Shown: positions 36,352 to 42,888 of the stretch, piece after piece | How positions within the stretch are numbered: the first letter of the stretch is position 1 | How the letters are laid out: every line of letters starts with the position of its first letter | Assembly: GCA_913031035.1 (NCBI GenBank) | Contig: CAJWGN010000013.1 | Coordinates: forward strand, 1-42,888 | Source of the DNA: an uncultured Gammaproteobacteria bacterium | GTDB lineage: Bacteria; Pseudomonadota; Gammaproteobacteria; Pseudomonadales; Pseudohongiellaceae | DNA: 42,888 bases | Direction of reading: 5' to 3' | Position numbers and translations under genes: made by a program | The notes under the pieces: model-generated | Database searches by the model: none | The model's input: only the letters and a program-made list of their open reading frames with translations | Told to the model about the DNA's origin: nothing

Positions 36352-37662
36352 CTAAACCGCTTGCACGGCAATTCGATGGCAGGCGTTATTCAGATATCCG
36401 CGAGGATTCCAACCGGGAACAACCATGGGCTGTGATCTGCCCTGAGTGTCCATTGCTCTTGCCCAAATCTCATAGTAACCGGCTTCAGGAAACTGAACCC
36501 AGGTTTGAAAATTCTGCCATGCTAAGCGATTAGCCGCAGGTTGCAGCGCTGAAGGTAGCCACGTGGCACCAAAATCGATGGAAATGAAAACGCCGCTTAC
36601 CTGATCGTCGCCCGCCCATGCATGACCGCGTATAACTAAGCGCTCTCTGAAGTCATGCTCAATGCCCGATTGCGGAAAGCTTATTAAGGATTTTACCGGC
36701 ATAGATTCAATGATTTTCATGTTTTCGTTTGGTACTTTTGAACCTGGCGCAACTGCCACTTTGGGCACGGAATAAGAAGGCGCAGCCATTTTTGCACCGT
36801 CGTGAACTTGGTTGCGAATGACGATTTTTTTGAGCCATTTTCCAGACACCGATCCAGGCCAGCCGCCTAGGACCAGGCGCAGCGGATAACCATTTTGAAG
36901 TGGGATTTCCTCGCCATTCATTTCCCAAGCAATAAGTGACTCACGCTCCATAGCTTTCGCCATGGGTACCCCCCGTGAAATAGGCACTAAATCTGGATCG
37001 CCGCTTAGATGGCTGTCAGCGCCGTAGTAACCAATATACTGAGCGTCAGCGTTAACGCCGCAGTAATTAAGTACGTCTCTTAGTCGAACCCCGGTGAAAG
37101 TTGGGCAGGCAATGGCGCCTATAGTCCACTGATTGCCACTGGCGGCTGGTACAAATTCATTTCGGCCATTGCCGCCGCATTCTAATTGCAATTGTAAAGT
37201 GACGGTTTCAAATCTTTCTTTTAGCTGGGCTATCGTAAAACTAGCCGCCCGGGTGCAAGACTCGCCGTCAATGTCTAGCGTCCAATTGTTAGGATTAATG
37301 TTTGTTGGTGCTACGCCATTGTTTCTGACAAACACCCGATTGTTGGGCGTAATATCATCGTCCAAAAGATGAGCTGGGGTTTCAGCATTAACAGGACGGT
37401 CATTGAGAACTATTAAGCCGTCTTTGCCTTCTATTTGATCGGGTGCGTTGTCGGCGGCAAAAGCTGCTGGAATAAGTCCTGCAGGCATATTCTTTGAAAA
37501 TGGAATACTCATTCCAAGAGCGGCGCCCACTGCAAAAGTAGCGCCTTTGCTTAGAAAACCACGTCTACCGAGAGTTGGTTGATGCCCCCATAGTAGTTTG
37601 TCAGCCTCGGTAGGCATCCTTCGATAAAGCTCGTTGAGCCCTAGTTTGTTTTTGCCATTCAT
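36352..37662 (-). CDS. sorA: Periplasmic sulfite dehydrogenase, molybdopterin subunit (SorA-like)
   Basis: 436 residues from ATG 37662; a TTG at 37695 would add 11 residues. A Tat signal is seen at LGRRGFLSKGATFAVGAALG with the twin arginines at 33-34, after a long n-region. The sulfite-oxidase molybdopterin domain contains the catalytic cysteine C162 in LECGGNGRNEF, GVRLRDVLNYCGV and YPLRLVLGGWPGSVSGKWLK. The C-terminal dimerisation domain has RGHAWAGDDQVSGVFISID. It oxidises sulfite to sulfate (or a related substrate) and passes electrons to the adjoining cytochrome. No haem domain is fused to it. SoxC-like function is less likely because no sox genes are near. Confidence 0.88.
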   Translation of the reverse strand: MNGKNKLGLNELYRRMPTEADKLLWGHQPTLGRRGFLSKGATFAVGAALGMSIPFSKNMPAGLIPAAFAADNAPDQIEGKDGLIVLNDRPVNAETPAHLLDDDITPNNRVFVRNNGVAPTNINPNNWTLDIDGESCTRAASFTIAQLKERFETVTLQLQLECGGNGRNEFVPAASGNQWTIGAIACPTFTGVRLRDVLNYCGVNADAQYIGYYGADSHLSGDPDLVPISRGVPMAKAMERESLIAWEMNGEEIPLQNGYPLRLVLGGWPGSVSGKWLKKIVIRNQVHDGAKMAAPSYSVPKVAVAPGSKVPNENMKIIESMPVKSLISFPQSGIEHDFRERLVIRGHAWAGDDQVSGVFISIDFGATWLPSALQPAANRLAWQNFQTWVQFPEAGYYEIWARAMDTQGRSQPMVVPGWNPRGYLNNACHRIAVQAV

Positions 37663-37793
37663 GAGAATTAGGTCCTTGGAGTTCGTTTTGGCCAATCTTT
37701 AACTATAAAGTGAGATTTTGCCATGAAATTAAGACTATCAAATATGACCAAAAGGTCCAAGTGGCTTGTATCTTGGAGCTAGGCTTGAATCGT

Positions 37794-38588
37794 TCACGGT
37801 AGTTGCTCCGGAGGCTCTGGATTCAGCGGTTTCTGGAGCCTCAACAAGAATCTATCGGTGGTTCTGTTGAGTCCTGGATCAAAAATGCTTCGACTGTGAT
37901 TGTCGCTGGTTACTCTTAATAGATCGCTTTCAAAAACATCGAATCCTGCTTGCTCCGCCACATCTCTCGCTTGGGCAATTGTCATTCGATGTAATTCATT
38001 GTTATCGTGTTGAGCAATCCCTACGTGGTCGGTAATACCGATAACGCCCCCTGGTTTTAGGTAAAATTTGAGCTGTTTGAGCATGTTCAAGGCTCGGTCA
38101 GCGTCGGAATTATAATAGTCATGTAACACTTGAGCCACCATTACCGCATCAAGAGAGCTTGGTTGAAGGCCTAAATTTGTGAGTGGACGTATAATTTGGA
38201 CAACATTGCTTAGCTTGCCATTCTCTATTTTCTTATCCAGGGCCTGACCTTGAGTAATATCTTGGCGGTCTTCTATAAATTGTCGCCCGCGTACTGTGTT
38301 CTGCGCATACACCACGCCTTCTGGTCCAATCGCTTTTGAAAAAATAAAAGTGTAGTAGCCGCCGGCGGCATACAAGTCTAAAACAGTCATCCCTTGCTCA
38401 ATGCCAAGAAAATCTAGGACTTGAACTGGCTTGCGAATTGGATCGCGGATAAAATCGCTCACCTCCCGGTCAGGACCAGAAATCGCCTGTAATAAGAGAG
38501 CTGGGTCCAATTTTTGAGCGCTAACCAATGGCCCGTTCAATGTGATTATGGTCAGGGCGGCAATTGTCGTCAGGGTTAATTTGTTCAT
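37794..38588 (-). CDS. Exported SAM-dependent methyltransferase-like protein
   Basis: 264 residues from ATG 38588 behind AGG at seven bases; a GTG at 38615 is a weaker start. A signal peptide is evident (MNKLTLTTIAALTIITLNGP, cleavage after VSA). The remaining part is a class I methyltransferase fold of the COG4798 type: PVQVLDFLGIEQGMTVLDLY with motif I LDLYAAGGYYT (70-80), LDAVMVAQVLHDYY and YLKPGGVIGITDH. A SAM enzyme outside the cytoplasm is unexpected. Either the ligand differs or the enzyme folds in the membrane surface. The neighbour genes are the sulfite unit and a DUF2214 protein. Confidence 0.82.
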   Translation of the reverse strand: MNKLTLTTIAALTIITLNGPLVSAQKLDPALLLQAISGPDREVSDFIRDPIRKPVQVLDFLGIEQGMTVLDLYAAGGYYTFIFSKAIGPEGVVYAQNTVRGRQFIEDRQDITQGQALDKKIENGKLSNVVQIIRPLTNLGLQPSSLDAVMVAQVLHDYYNSDADRALNMLKQLKFYLKPGGVIGITDHVGIAQHDNNELHRMTIAQARDVAEQAGFDVFESDLLRVTSDNHSRSIFDPGLNRTTDRFLLRLQKPLNPEPPEQLP

Positions 38589-38624
38589 CTTATAGCCTAT
38601 ATTTTTTTCAGGCACAGGGGTTAA

Positions 38625-39062
38625 TTAGTTAGGCAGGCCAATTCCTCTGGCCATCAAATACGCCAAAAGAGCGATGACGAATACTAAAAGCAATTCAATT
38701 TTAAGAAAAACCCTTACCAGTTTAGGGACATCGATAGAATCCGACTCGGTATTGCGATGTTTGAAAAAGAATATGGCAGGGTAAATAGCAAAAAGCACTA
38801 CCAAGCTAAATAGCCCCAACTTTCCATGAAAGACAGGGTTGCTGGAATAAAACTCGGCTGGCTTGCCAACTCCAAACCATAAGACTAAGCCAAACCCAAG
38901 GGTGAGAATAGCGCTAGCCCCTGCGACGGCACCGATCTTGGCAAGATTAATGACATCTTCTTTGGTAATCGTAGACTTTATCGCTATATTTTCGATAACG
39001 ATCGCTCCGATTAATCCAAATATCGCTATAAAATGCAGTGTTCTGAGTAAACTGTAAATCAT
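38625..39062 (-). CDS. DUF2214-type four-helix membrane protein
   Basis: 145 residues with four membrane segments (about 5-25, 45-66, 82-101, 120-140). The start LRTLHFIAIFGLIGAIVIEN with an in-membrane histidine and glutamate fits the DUF2214 family of predicted membrane proteins. It lies 36 bases before the methyltransferase gene on the same strand and is divergent from the MFS gene (108 bases). Function unknown. Confidence 0.75.
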   Translation of the reverse strand: MIYSLLRTLHFIAIFGLIGAIVIENIAIKSTITKEDVINLAKIGAVAGASAILTLGFGLVLWFGVGKPAEFYSSNPVFHGKLGLFSLVVLFAIYPAIFFFKHRNTESDSIDVPKLVRVFLKIELLLVFVIALLAYLMARGIGLPN

Positions 39063-39170
39063 AAGCCGGATAATACTGTAAAAAGCCTCGTTCGGCTTAA
39101 TTTACTGCGCCCTTGCTACATTAGCTGCTATTCTCGACTGTCAATAAGAATAAAGACACACGGAGAGTTT

Positions 39171-40523
39171 ATGACCACAGAAGTAAATGCACCAGTCGAT
39201 GAGGTCCATCTAAAATCCAATATGAGGAAGGTGGCGATGACGGCCTTAGCAGGCACCAGTATTGAGTGGTATGACTTTTTCCTTTACGCAACCGCCGCCG
39301 CATTGGTTTTCCCGGCTGCGTTCTTCCCTGACAGTTCTCCTGCGATAGGTCTTATTTTCTCTTTTGGTACTTTTGCTTTTGGCTTTATTGCTCGCCCACT
39401 AGGCGGGATTATATTCGGTCATTGGGGGGATCGTGTAGGTCGTAAGAAAACCCTCGTCATCGCGTTGGTGATGATGGGAGTGGCATCAACATTAATTGGC
39501 TTGTTGCCAACATATGCAACAATTGGAATCGCAGCACCAATATTATTAAGCGTTTTACGTTTCACCCAAGGCTTGGCAATTGGCGGGCAATGGGGTGGCG
39601 CAATGCTGCTTGTTACTGAAAGTGCGCCATCGGATAAACGCGGATACTACGGAGCATTCGCGCAAGCAGGCGCGCCTGTTGGAGTGATATTAGCAAATCT
39701 CGCCTTTATCCTTATTAGTCGCAGTGTGTCGGAAGAATTTTTCATGGAATGGGGCTGGAGAATTCCATTCGTAGCCAGCGTCGCTTTGATTGGTATTAGT
39801 ATGTACGTCCAGTTAAATTTGGAGGACACCGAGGCGTTTAAAGAGCTCGAAGCGTTAAAAAATCAGAAGCAGGCTGATGCTCCTTCTGCCGCGCCAATTC
39901 AACGCTCTCCGGTGTTAGTTGCTTTGGCTAAATACCCTAAGCGAATTGCGTTGGCTGCAGGGGCCTTTCTTTCTATCCAAGTCACCTTTTATATACTTAT
40001 TGGTTTTGTGCTTGCCTACGGAAGCGATCCCGAGGGCGCAGCTATGTCTAGAGAAAACATGTTGTTTGCTGTACTTTTCGCCTCAATGCTACAGATTCCG
40101 GCTCAATTTTGGGCAGCCTCTTACTCTGATAGGAACGGCCGTCGAGGGATATTCATGATTGGCGCTGTGTTGACCGGAATATGGTCTTTTGCATTGTTTC
40201 CTTTGATAGACACTGGCAATTTCTGGCTTATCGTTTTAGGTATAGGCGGCGGGCTTGTGTTTCTTGGTTTGATGTACGGTCCACAGGCAGCTTTCTTCAC
40301 TGAGTTGTTTAGTACTGAGGTTCGGTATTCTGGGGCGTCACTAGGCTATCAAATAGGCGCCATACTTGGTGGTGCTTTTGCACCAATCATTGCCACCTAC
40401 CTATGGTATGAATACGATATTATCTGGGTGTCTGTTTATATAGCGATTGCATCAGGACTGTCCTTGCTTTCGGTGATCATGCTTACAGAAACCTATAAGA
40501 CGAGCCTGCACGATACCCAATAG
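39171..40523 (+). CDS. MFS transporter, metabolite:H+ symporter family
   Basis: 450 residues with about twelve membrane segments. The N-terminal half has SIEWYDFFLYATAAALVF and the loop motif GHWGDRVGRKKTLV, with GLAIGGQWGGA in helix 4: these are hallmarks of the MHS group (ProP, ShiA, KgtP). Cargo is a small organic acid or osmolyte, not further decided. A CGGAGAG site precedes the ATG. It faces the cysteine synthase gene and shares a terminator with it. Confidence 0.9.
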   Translation: MTTEVNAPVDEVHLKSNMRKVAMTALAGTSIEWYDFFLYATAAALVFPAAFFPDSSPAIGLIFSFGTFAFGFIARPLGGIIFGHWGDRVGRKKTLVIALVMMGVASTLIGLLPTYATIGIAAPILLSVLRFTQGLAIGGQWGGAMLLVTESAPSDKRGYYGAFAQAGAPVGVILANLAFILISRSVSEEFFMEWGWRIPFVASVALIGISMYVQLNLEDTEAFKELEALKNQKQADAPSAAPIQRSPVLVALAKYPKRIALAAGAFLSIQVTFYILIGFVLAYGSDPEGAAMSRENMLFAVLFASMLQIPAQFWAASYSDRNGRRGIFMIGAVLTGIWSFALFPLIDTGNFWLIVLGIGGGLVFLGLMYGPQAAFFTELFSTEVRYSGASLGYQIGAILGGAFAPIIATYLWYEYDIIWVSVYIAIASGLSLLSVIMLTETYKTSLHDTQ

Positions 40524-40654
40524 ACGGCTAGGTGGCTATAGAGGTAAAAAAGAGGTGGGTGTGCCGATAAGTGCCTGAAGATGCGTAGCTGTGTCGGGGT
40601 AATTACTCCGCCAGCAGGTGACGGCAGCCAACAGACTTATTTATAGTAAAGCTC

Positions 40655-40684
40655 AAAAAAAGGCCAGCGTAAGCTGGCCTTTTT
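40655..40684. terminator. Bidirectional intrinsic terminator
   Basis: AAAAAGGCCAGC pairs perfectly with GCTGGCCTTTTT around GTAA. It has Ts on both strands and lies between the convergent MFS and cysteine synthase genes, 131 bases after the first and 17 after the second. Confidence 0.93.
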
Positions 40685-40701
40685 ATTAATCCCTAATTCT
40701 G

Positions 40702-41745
40702 TTAGAACTGACAGCCTGGTGTTGATTTTGATATCTTTTGCTCTTTAGCGTTCATTTCAGCTTCAACATCTGCAAATAGAGGCGTGCTTAGGTAACGCTC
40801 CCCAGTATCTGCGAGCATACATAAAATCGTGCTGCCAGGTTTCGCTTTTTGAGCAATTTTTAGTGCGCCTGCGAAAGAGCCTCCGCCGGAGATGCCAGTT
40901 AAAATCCCTTCTTTCCTGGCTAAGTCGATGGAACATTTAATTGCCTCATCACCTGAAACCGGCACTAATTGGTCTATGTGGTTGCGCGAGACTGCTTGGT
41001 CGACCAAGTCAGAGATAAAGTCCGGGCTCCAGCCTTGCAGCATGTGTGGATTAAAAGCAGGGTGGCTTGCGGCGGATCCCTGATCGGATAAGTCAGGTTG
41101 AGCAATGCCGCTGGCAATCAATTGGGCTGAATCCGGTTCGCAGACCACGATTTCTGTGTCTGGTCTCTGCTGTTTTAAAACATTGGCAACCCCATTTAAG
41201 GTGCCACCAGTGCCAAATCCTGAGACCCAGTAATCTAATGCATCGCCTTCAAAATCGCGTAATATTTCAACTGCCGTTGTGCGCTCGTGCATTAAGGCGT
41301 TGGCTTCATTCTCAAACTGGCGGGTTAGAAACCAGCCGTGGGTTTGTGCAAGTTCGGTGGCCTTTGCGAGCATCCCGCTGCCTTTCTTGGCGGCTGGTGT
41401 AAGCACTACCTGAGCGCCGAGAAAGCGCATTAATTTACGGCGCTCAATGCTAAAGCTTTCAGCCATCACAATGACCAGCGGATAGCCTTTTTGGGCACAA
41501 ACCATGGCTAGGCCAATGCCGGTGTTGCCACTTGTTGCCTCTACGACAGTCTGGCCTGGTTGTAACTCGCCGCTGGCTTCGGCCGCCTCAATTACCGCTA
41601 GCGCTAAGCGATCCTTTACAGATCCTGCTGGGTTAAAGGCTTCTATTTTTACGTACAGATTAATGTTTTCTGGGGCAAGGGTATTTATCTTTACGGTGGG
41701 GGTATTACCAATTGTAGAAAGTATATTTTCGTGTTTATTTTTCAT
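40702..41745 (-). CDS. cysK: Cysteine synthase (O-acetylserine sulfhydrylase)
   Basis: 347 residues, slightly longer than the usual 310-325. It is a fold type II PLP enzyme making cysteine from O-acetylserine and sulfide. The Schiff-base lysine lies in EAFNPAGSVKDRLAL, the substrate loop is ATSGNTGIGLAMV, the phosphate loop GFGTGGTLNG, and GISGGGSFAGAL follows. The extra length is at the C-terminus (about 20 residues ending STPGCQF). CysK rather than CysM is preferred from the NPAGSVKDR and GTGGT motifs, not certain. It starts without a clear ribosome-binding site. Its place near a sulfite dehydrogenase hints at sulfur metabolism, but the two are separated by an MFS gene. Confidence 0.92.
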   Translation of the reverse strand: MKNKHENILSTIGNTPTVKINTLAPENINLYVKIEAFNPAGSVKDRLALAVIEAAEASGELQPGQTVVEATSGNTGIGLAMVCAQKGYPLVIVMAESFSIERRKLMRFLGAQVVLTPAAKKGSGMLAKATELAQTHGWFLTRQFENEANALMHERTTAVEILRDFEGDALDYWVSGFGTGGTLNGVANVLKQQRPDTEIVVCEPDSAQLIASGIAQPDLSDQGSAASHPAFNPHMLQGWSPDFISDLVDQAVSRNHIDQLVPVSGDEAIKCSIDLARKEGILTGISGGGSFAGALKIAQKAKPGSTILCMLADTGERYLSTPLFADVEAEMNAKEQKISKSTPGCQF

Positions 41746-42033
41746 ATTGAGCCATTATTCGAGTATTTGTCAGGAGGGTTGCAAAGGCTGCCGCTAAAGT
41801 CCTTTGAGTTAGTTTTCGTAGCCTTAGAGCCGTTGAGTAATCCTTGGTTGCTACTCTCTTTAGACTAATCTGCTGGTGCTGCTAATTCAATATAAGCTAA
41901 TGCGAAATAAATCCCTGTCTAACCCGCCACTCATGATTATTGACGCTGATTCGCGGTTAACTATCCTCGCTAAGAGTTAAATGTTTACTGTATTTTTATA
42001 ACGGTAATGCCCACTTGTATCTTCTACGGGCAT
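41746..42033. other. Intergenic region before cysteine synthase
   Basis: About 290 bases between the cysteine synthase start and the receptor terminator. It must hold the minus-strand promoter of cysK. No consensus promoter, RNA gene or coding frame was confidently seen. Confidence 0.5.
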
Positions 42034-42058
42034 AAAAAAGCCCACCGAAGTGGGCTTT
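42034..42058 (-). terminator. Intrinsic terminator of the TonB-dependent receptor gene
   Basis: AAAGCCCAC and GTGGGCTTT form a perfect 9-bp stem around CGAA. On the minus strand the stem is followed by six Ts. It starts about 20 bases after the receptor stop codon. Confidence 0.92.
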
Positions 42059-42078
42059 GTCTATCTGGCTAGGTGAAA

Positions 42079-42888
42079 TTACAGAGTGTAATTAGCACCA
42101 AGGAACATCATTCGGCCACGAGGGCTTGCAGGGAATGCGTTAGTCGTGATGAATGGGACTTCTTGTGTCAAGTTGTTGATGCCACCGAAGACAGTTAGCT
42201 GATCGCTCCAAAGATAAGTAGCATTCAAATCGTGAATCCAAGTATCTCCCTTGAGAACCACTCGCCCATATAGAGTGTTGGCTGTTTCCACTTCAAGACC
42301 TGACTCTAACATTTCGCCGAGGTATTGAGACTGCCAGCCGACGCTTAATCCACCCCAGTTCCAACCAAGGGCAATGTTACCTGCAATTTCTGGGCGATTA
42401 ATTTCAGTTAGTTCAGGATTAACCTCAGAGAAATCGCTTGGATTGGTGAAAAAGTCAATACTGTTAACTTTAGTGCCAGTTACTGATACTTCGAAATTGT
42501 GATCGCTAAGGTCAAAAGTGTAGTTAGCTGAGATATCGTAGCCATCACTTTGCAGTTGGGCAAAGTTGATATCTGAAGTCTGCAGAAAGTTAAAGCCTCC
42601 AAACTGAGCTGAGTTCGAATCAGTGTTTCTGGTGAAAGAATCGCAAAATAATGGGTTCAAAGTTGCACCTTGATGACACCCATCGACAATGTTTTGTGCA
42701 GTTACAGATTCGATAGCATCGTCAATTTGAATATCCCAGTAGTCCGCAGTTAGACTGAAACCGTCAAGGAACGCAGGCTGGTAAACAAAACCGTAGGTAA
42801 TAGTTTCCGCGGTCTCTTCAGTTAAGTTGGCGTTGCCACCTGCTAAACCACCAAACGATGCCGATAGTGGGTCGGTAAAGGCATAGTT
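42079..42888 (-). CDS. TonB-dependent receptor (C-terminal part)
   Basis: The frame is open from the right edge of the window to the stop at 42079-42081; about 269 C-terminal residues are visible and the plug and first barrel strands lie outside. The upper part reads GLAGGNANLTEETAETITYG, then FLDGFSLTADYWDIQIDDAI, a strand pair that is a hallmark of the TonB-receptor barrel; later strands include DGYDISANYTFDL, GNIALGWNWGGLSVGWQSQY and the end RGRMMFLGANYTL. It takes up a large ligand across the outer membrane; the substrate is unknown. An inner start at 42660 is only a leucine codon within the frame. Confidence 0.9.
   Translation of the reverse strand, partial: NYAFTDPLSASFGGLAGGNANLTEETAETITYGFVYQPAFLDGFSLTADYWDIQIDDAIESVTAQNIVDGCHQGATLNPLFCDSFTRNTDSNSAQFGGFNFLQTSDINFAQLQSDGYDISANYTFDLSDHNFEVSVTGTKVNSIDFFTNPSDFSEVNPELTEINRPEIAGNIALGWNWGGLSVGWQSQYLGEMLESGLEVETANTLYGRVVLKGDTWIHDLNATYLWSDQLTVFGGINNLTQEVPFITTNAFPASPRGRMMFLGANYTL

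Noticed and set aside
36352-37662. Molybdoenzyme as SoxC of a thiosulfate-oxidising Sox system
   Set aside because: No soxD, soxYZ or soxAX genes are near; a SorB-like single-haem cytochrome follows, which fits SorAB better.
39083-39098. AAGCC/GGCTT hairpin between the DUF2214 and MFS genes
   Set aside because: Only five base pairs with a six-base loop and divergent genes on both sides; too weak to call a terminator.

Overview
The window reads as a chromosomal segment of a gammaproteobacterium, probably a marine, heterotrophic, aerobic one. The ribosomal proteins and RpoA match the enterobacterial/pseudomonad pattern almost residue for residue, S14 is the zinc-free type, and the gene order is the S10-spc-alpha order with rpmJ between secY and rpsM. 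A TonB-dependent receptor, a PQQ-propeller dehydrogenase, Tat/Sec-exported redox enzymes and a glycerol ABC importer fit a nutrient-scavenging marine lifestyle. The exact order or family cannot be fixed from this sequence alone.

Region 1 (1-12681, + strand): 26 translation/secretion/transcription genes from the 3' part of rplD to rplQ, closed by a strong 12-bp-stem terminator. Spacing is tight, with stop/start overlaps at rplD-rplW, rplP-rpmC and rplE-rpsN. This part is complete and conventional apart from C-terminal tails on L5 and L15.

Region 2 (12682-19309): a class V aminotransferase close to alanine/serine-glyoxylate aminotransferases, an EamA exporter, about 1.26 kb without an intact gene (holding a decayed coding remnant), a secreted PQQ-type quinoprotein dehydrogenase on the minus strand with its own terminator, and a clearly broken glutathione S-transferase gene.

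Region 3 (19345-35427): a divergent glycerol-use locus. On the minus strand are glpK, a histidine phosphatase 3 nt behind it, and an orphan variant signal peptidase II. On the plus strand are glpD and a glycerol ABC importer (glpS, glpT, glpP, glpQ, then glpU and glpV), as described for rhizobia. Here the importer is split between glpQ and glpU by a secreted TolB-propeller/CehA-McbA-type metallohydrolase and an opposing NhaC-family antiporter. A secreted alpha/beta hydrolase follows glpV. Imported glycerol would be phosphorylated by GlpK and oxidised by GlpD. The two ATPases have complementary motif defects that predict one canonical and one degenerate ATP site.

Region 4 (35475-39062, minus strand): a sulfite dehydrogenase module (SorA-like molybdoenzyme with Tat signal, SorB-like monohaem cytochrome c, and a directly abutting SRPBCC protein). 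Upstream of it are an exported SAM-methyltransferase-like protein and a DUF2214-type membrane protein.

Region 5 (39171-42888): an MHS-family MFS transporter, a shared bidirectional terminator, a cysteine synthase, and the C-terminal part of a TonB-dependent receptor running off the window edge. No tRNA, rRNA, CRISPR array, insertion sequence or phage gene was recognised.
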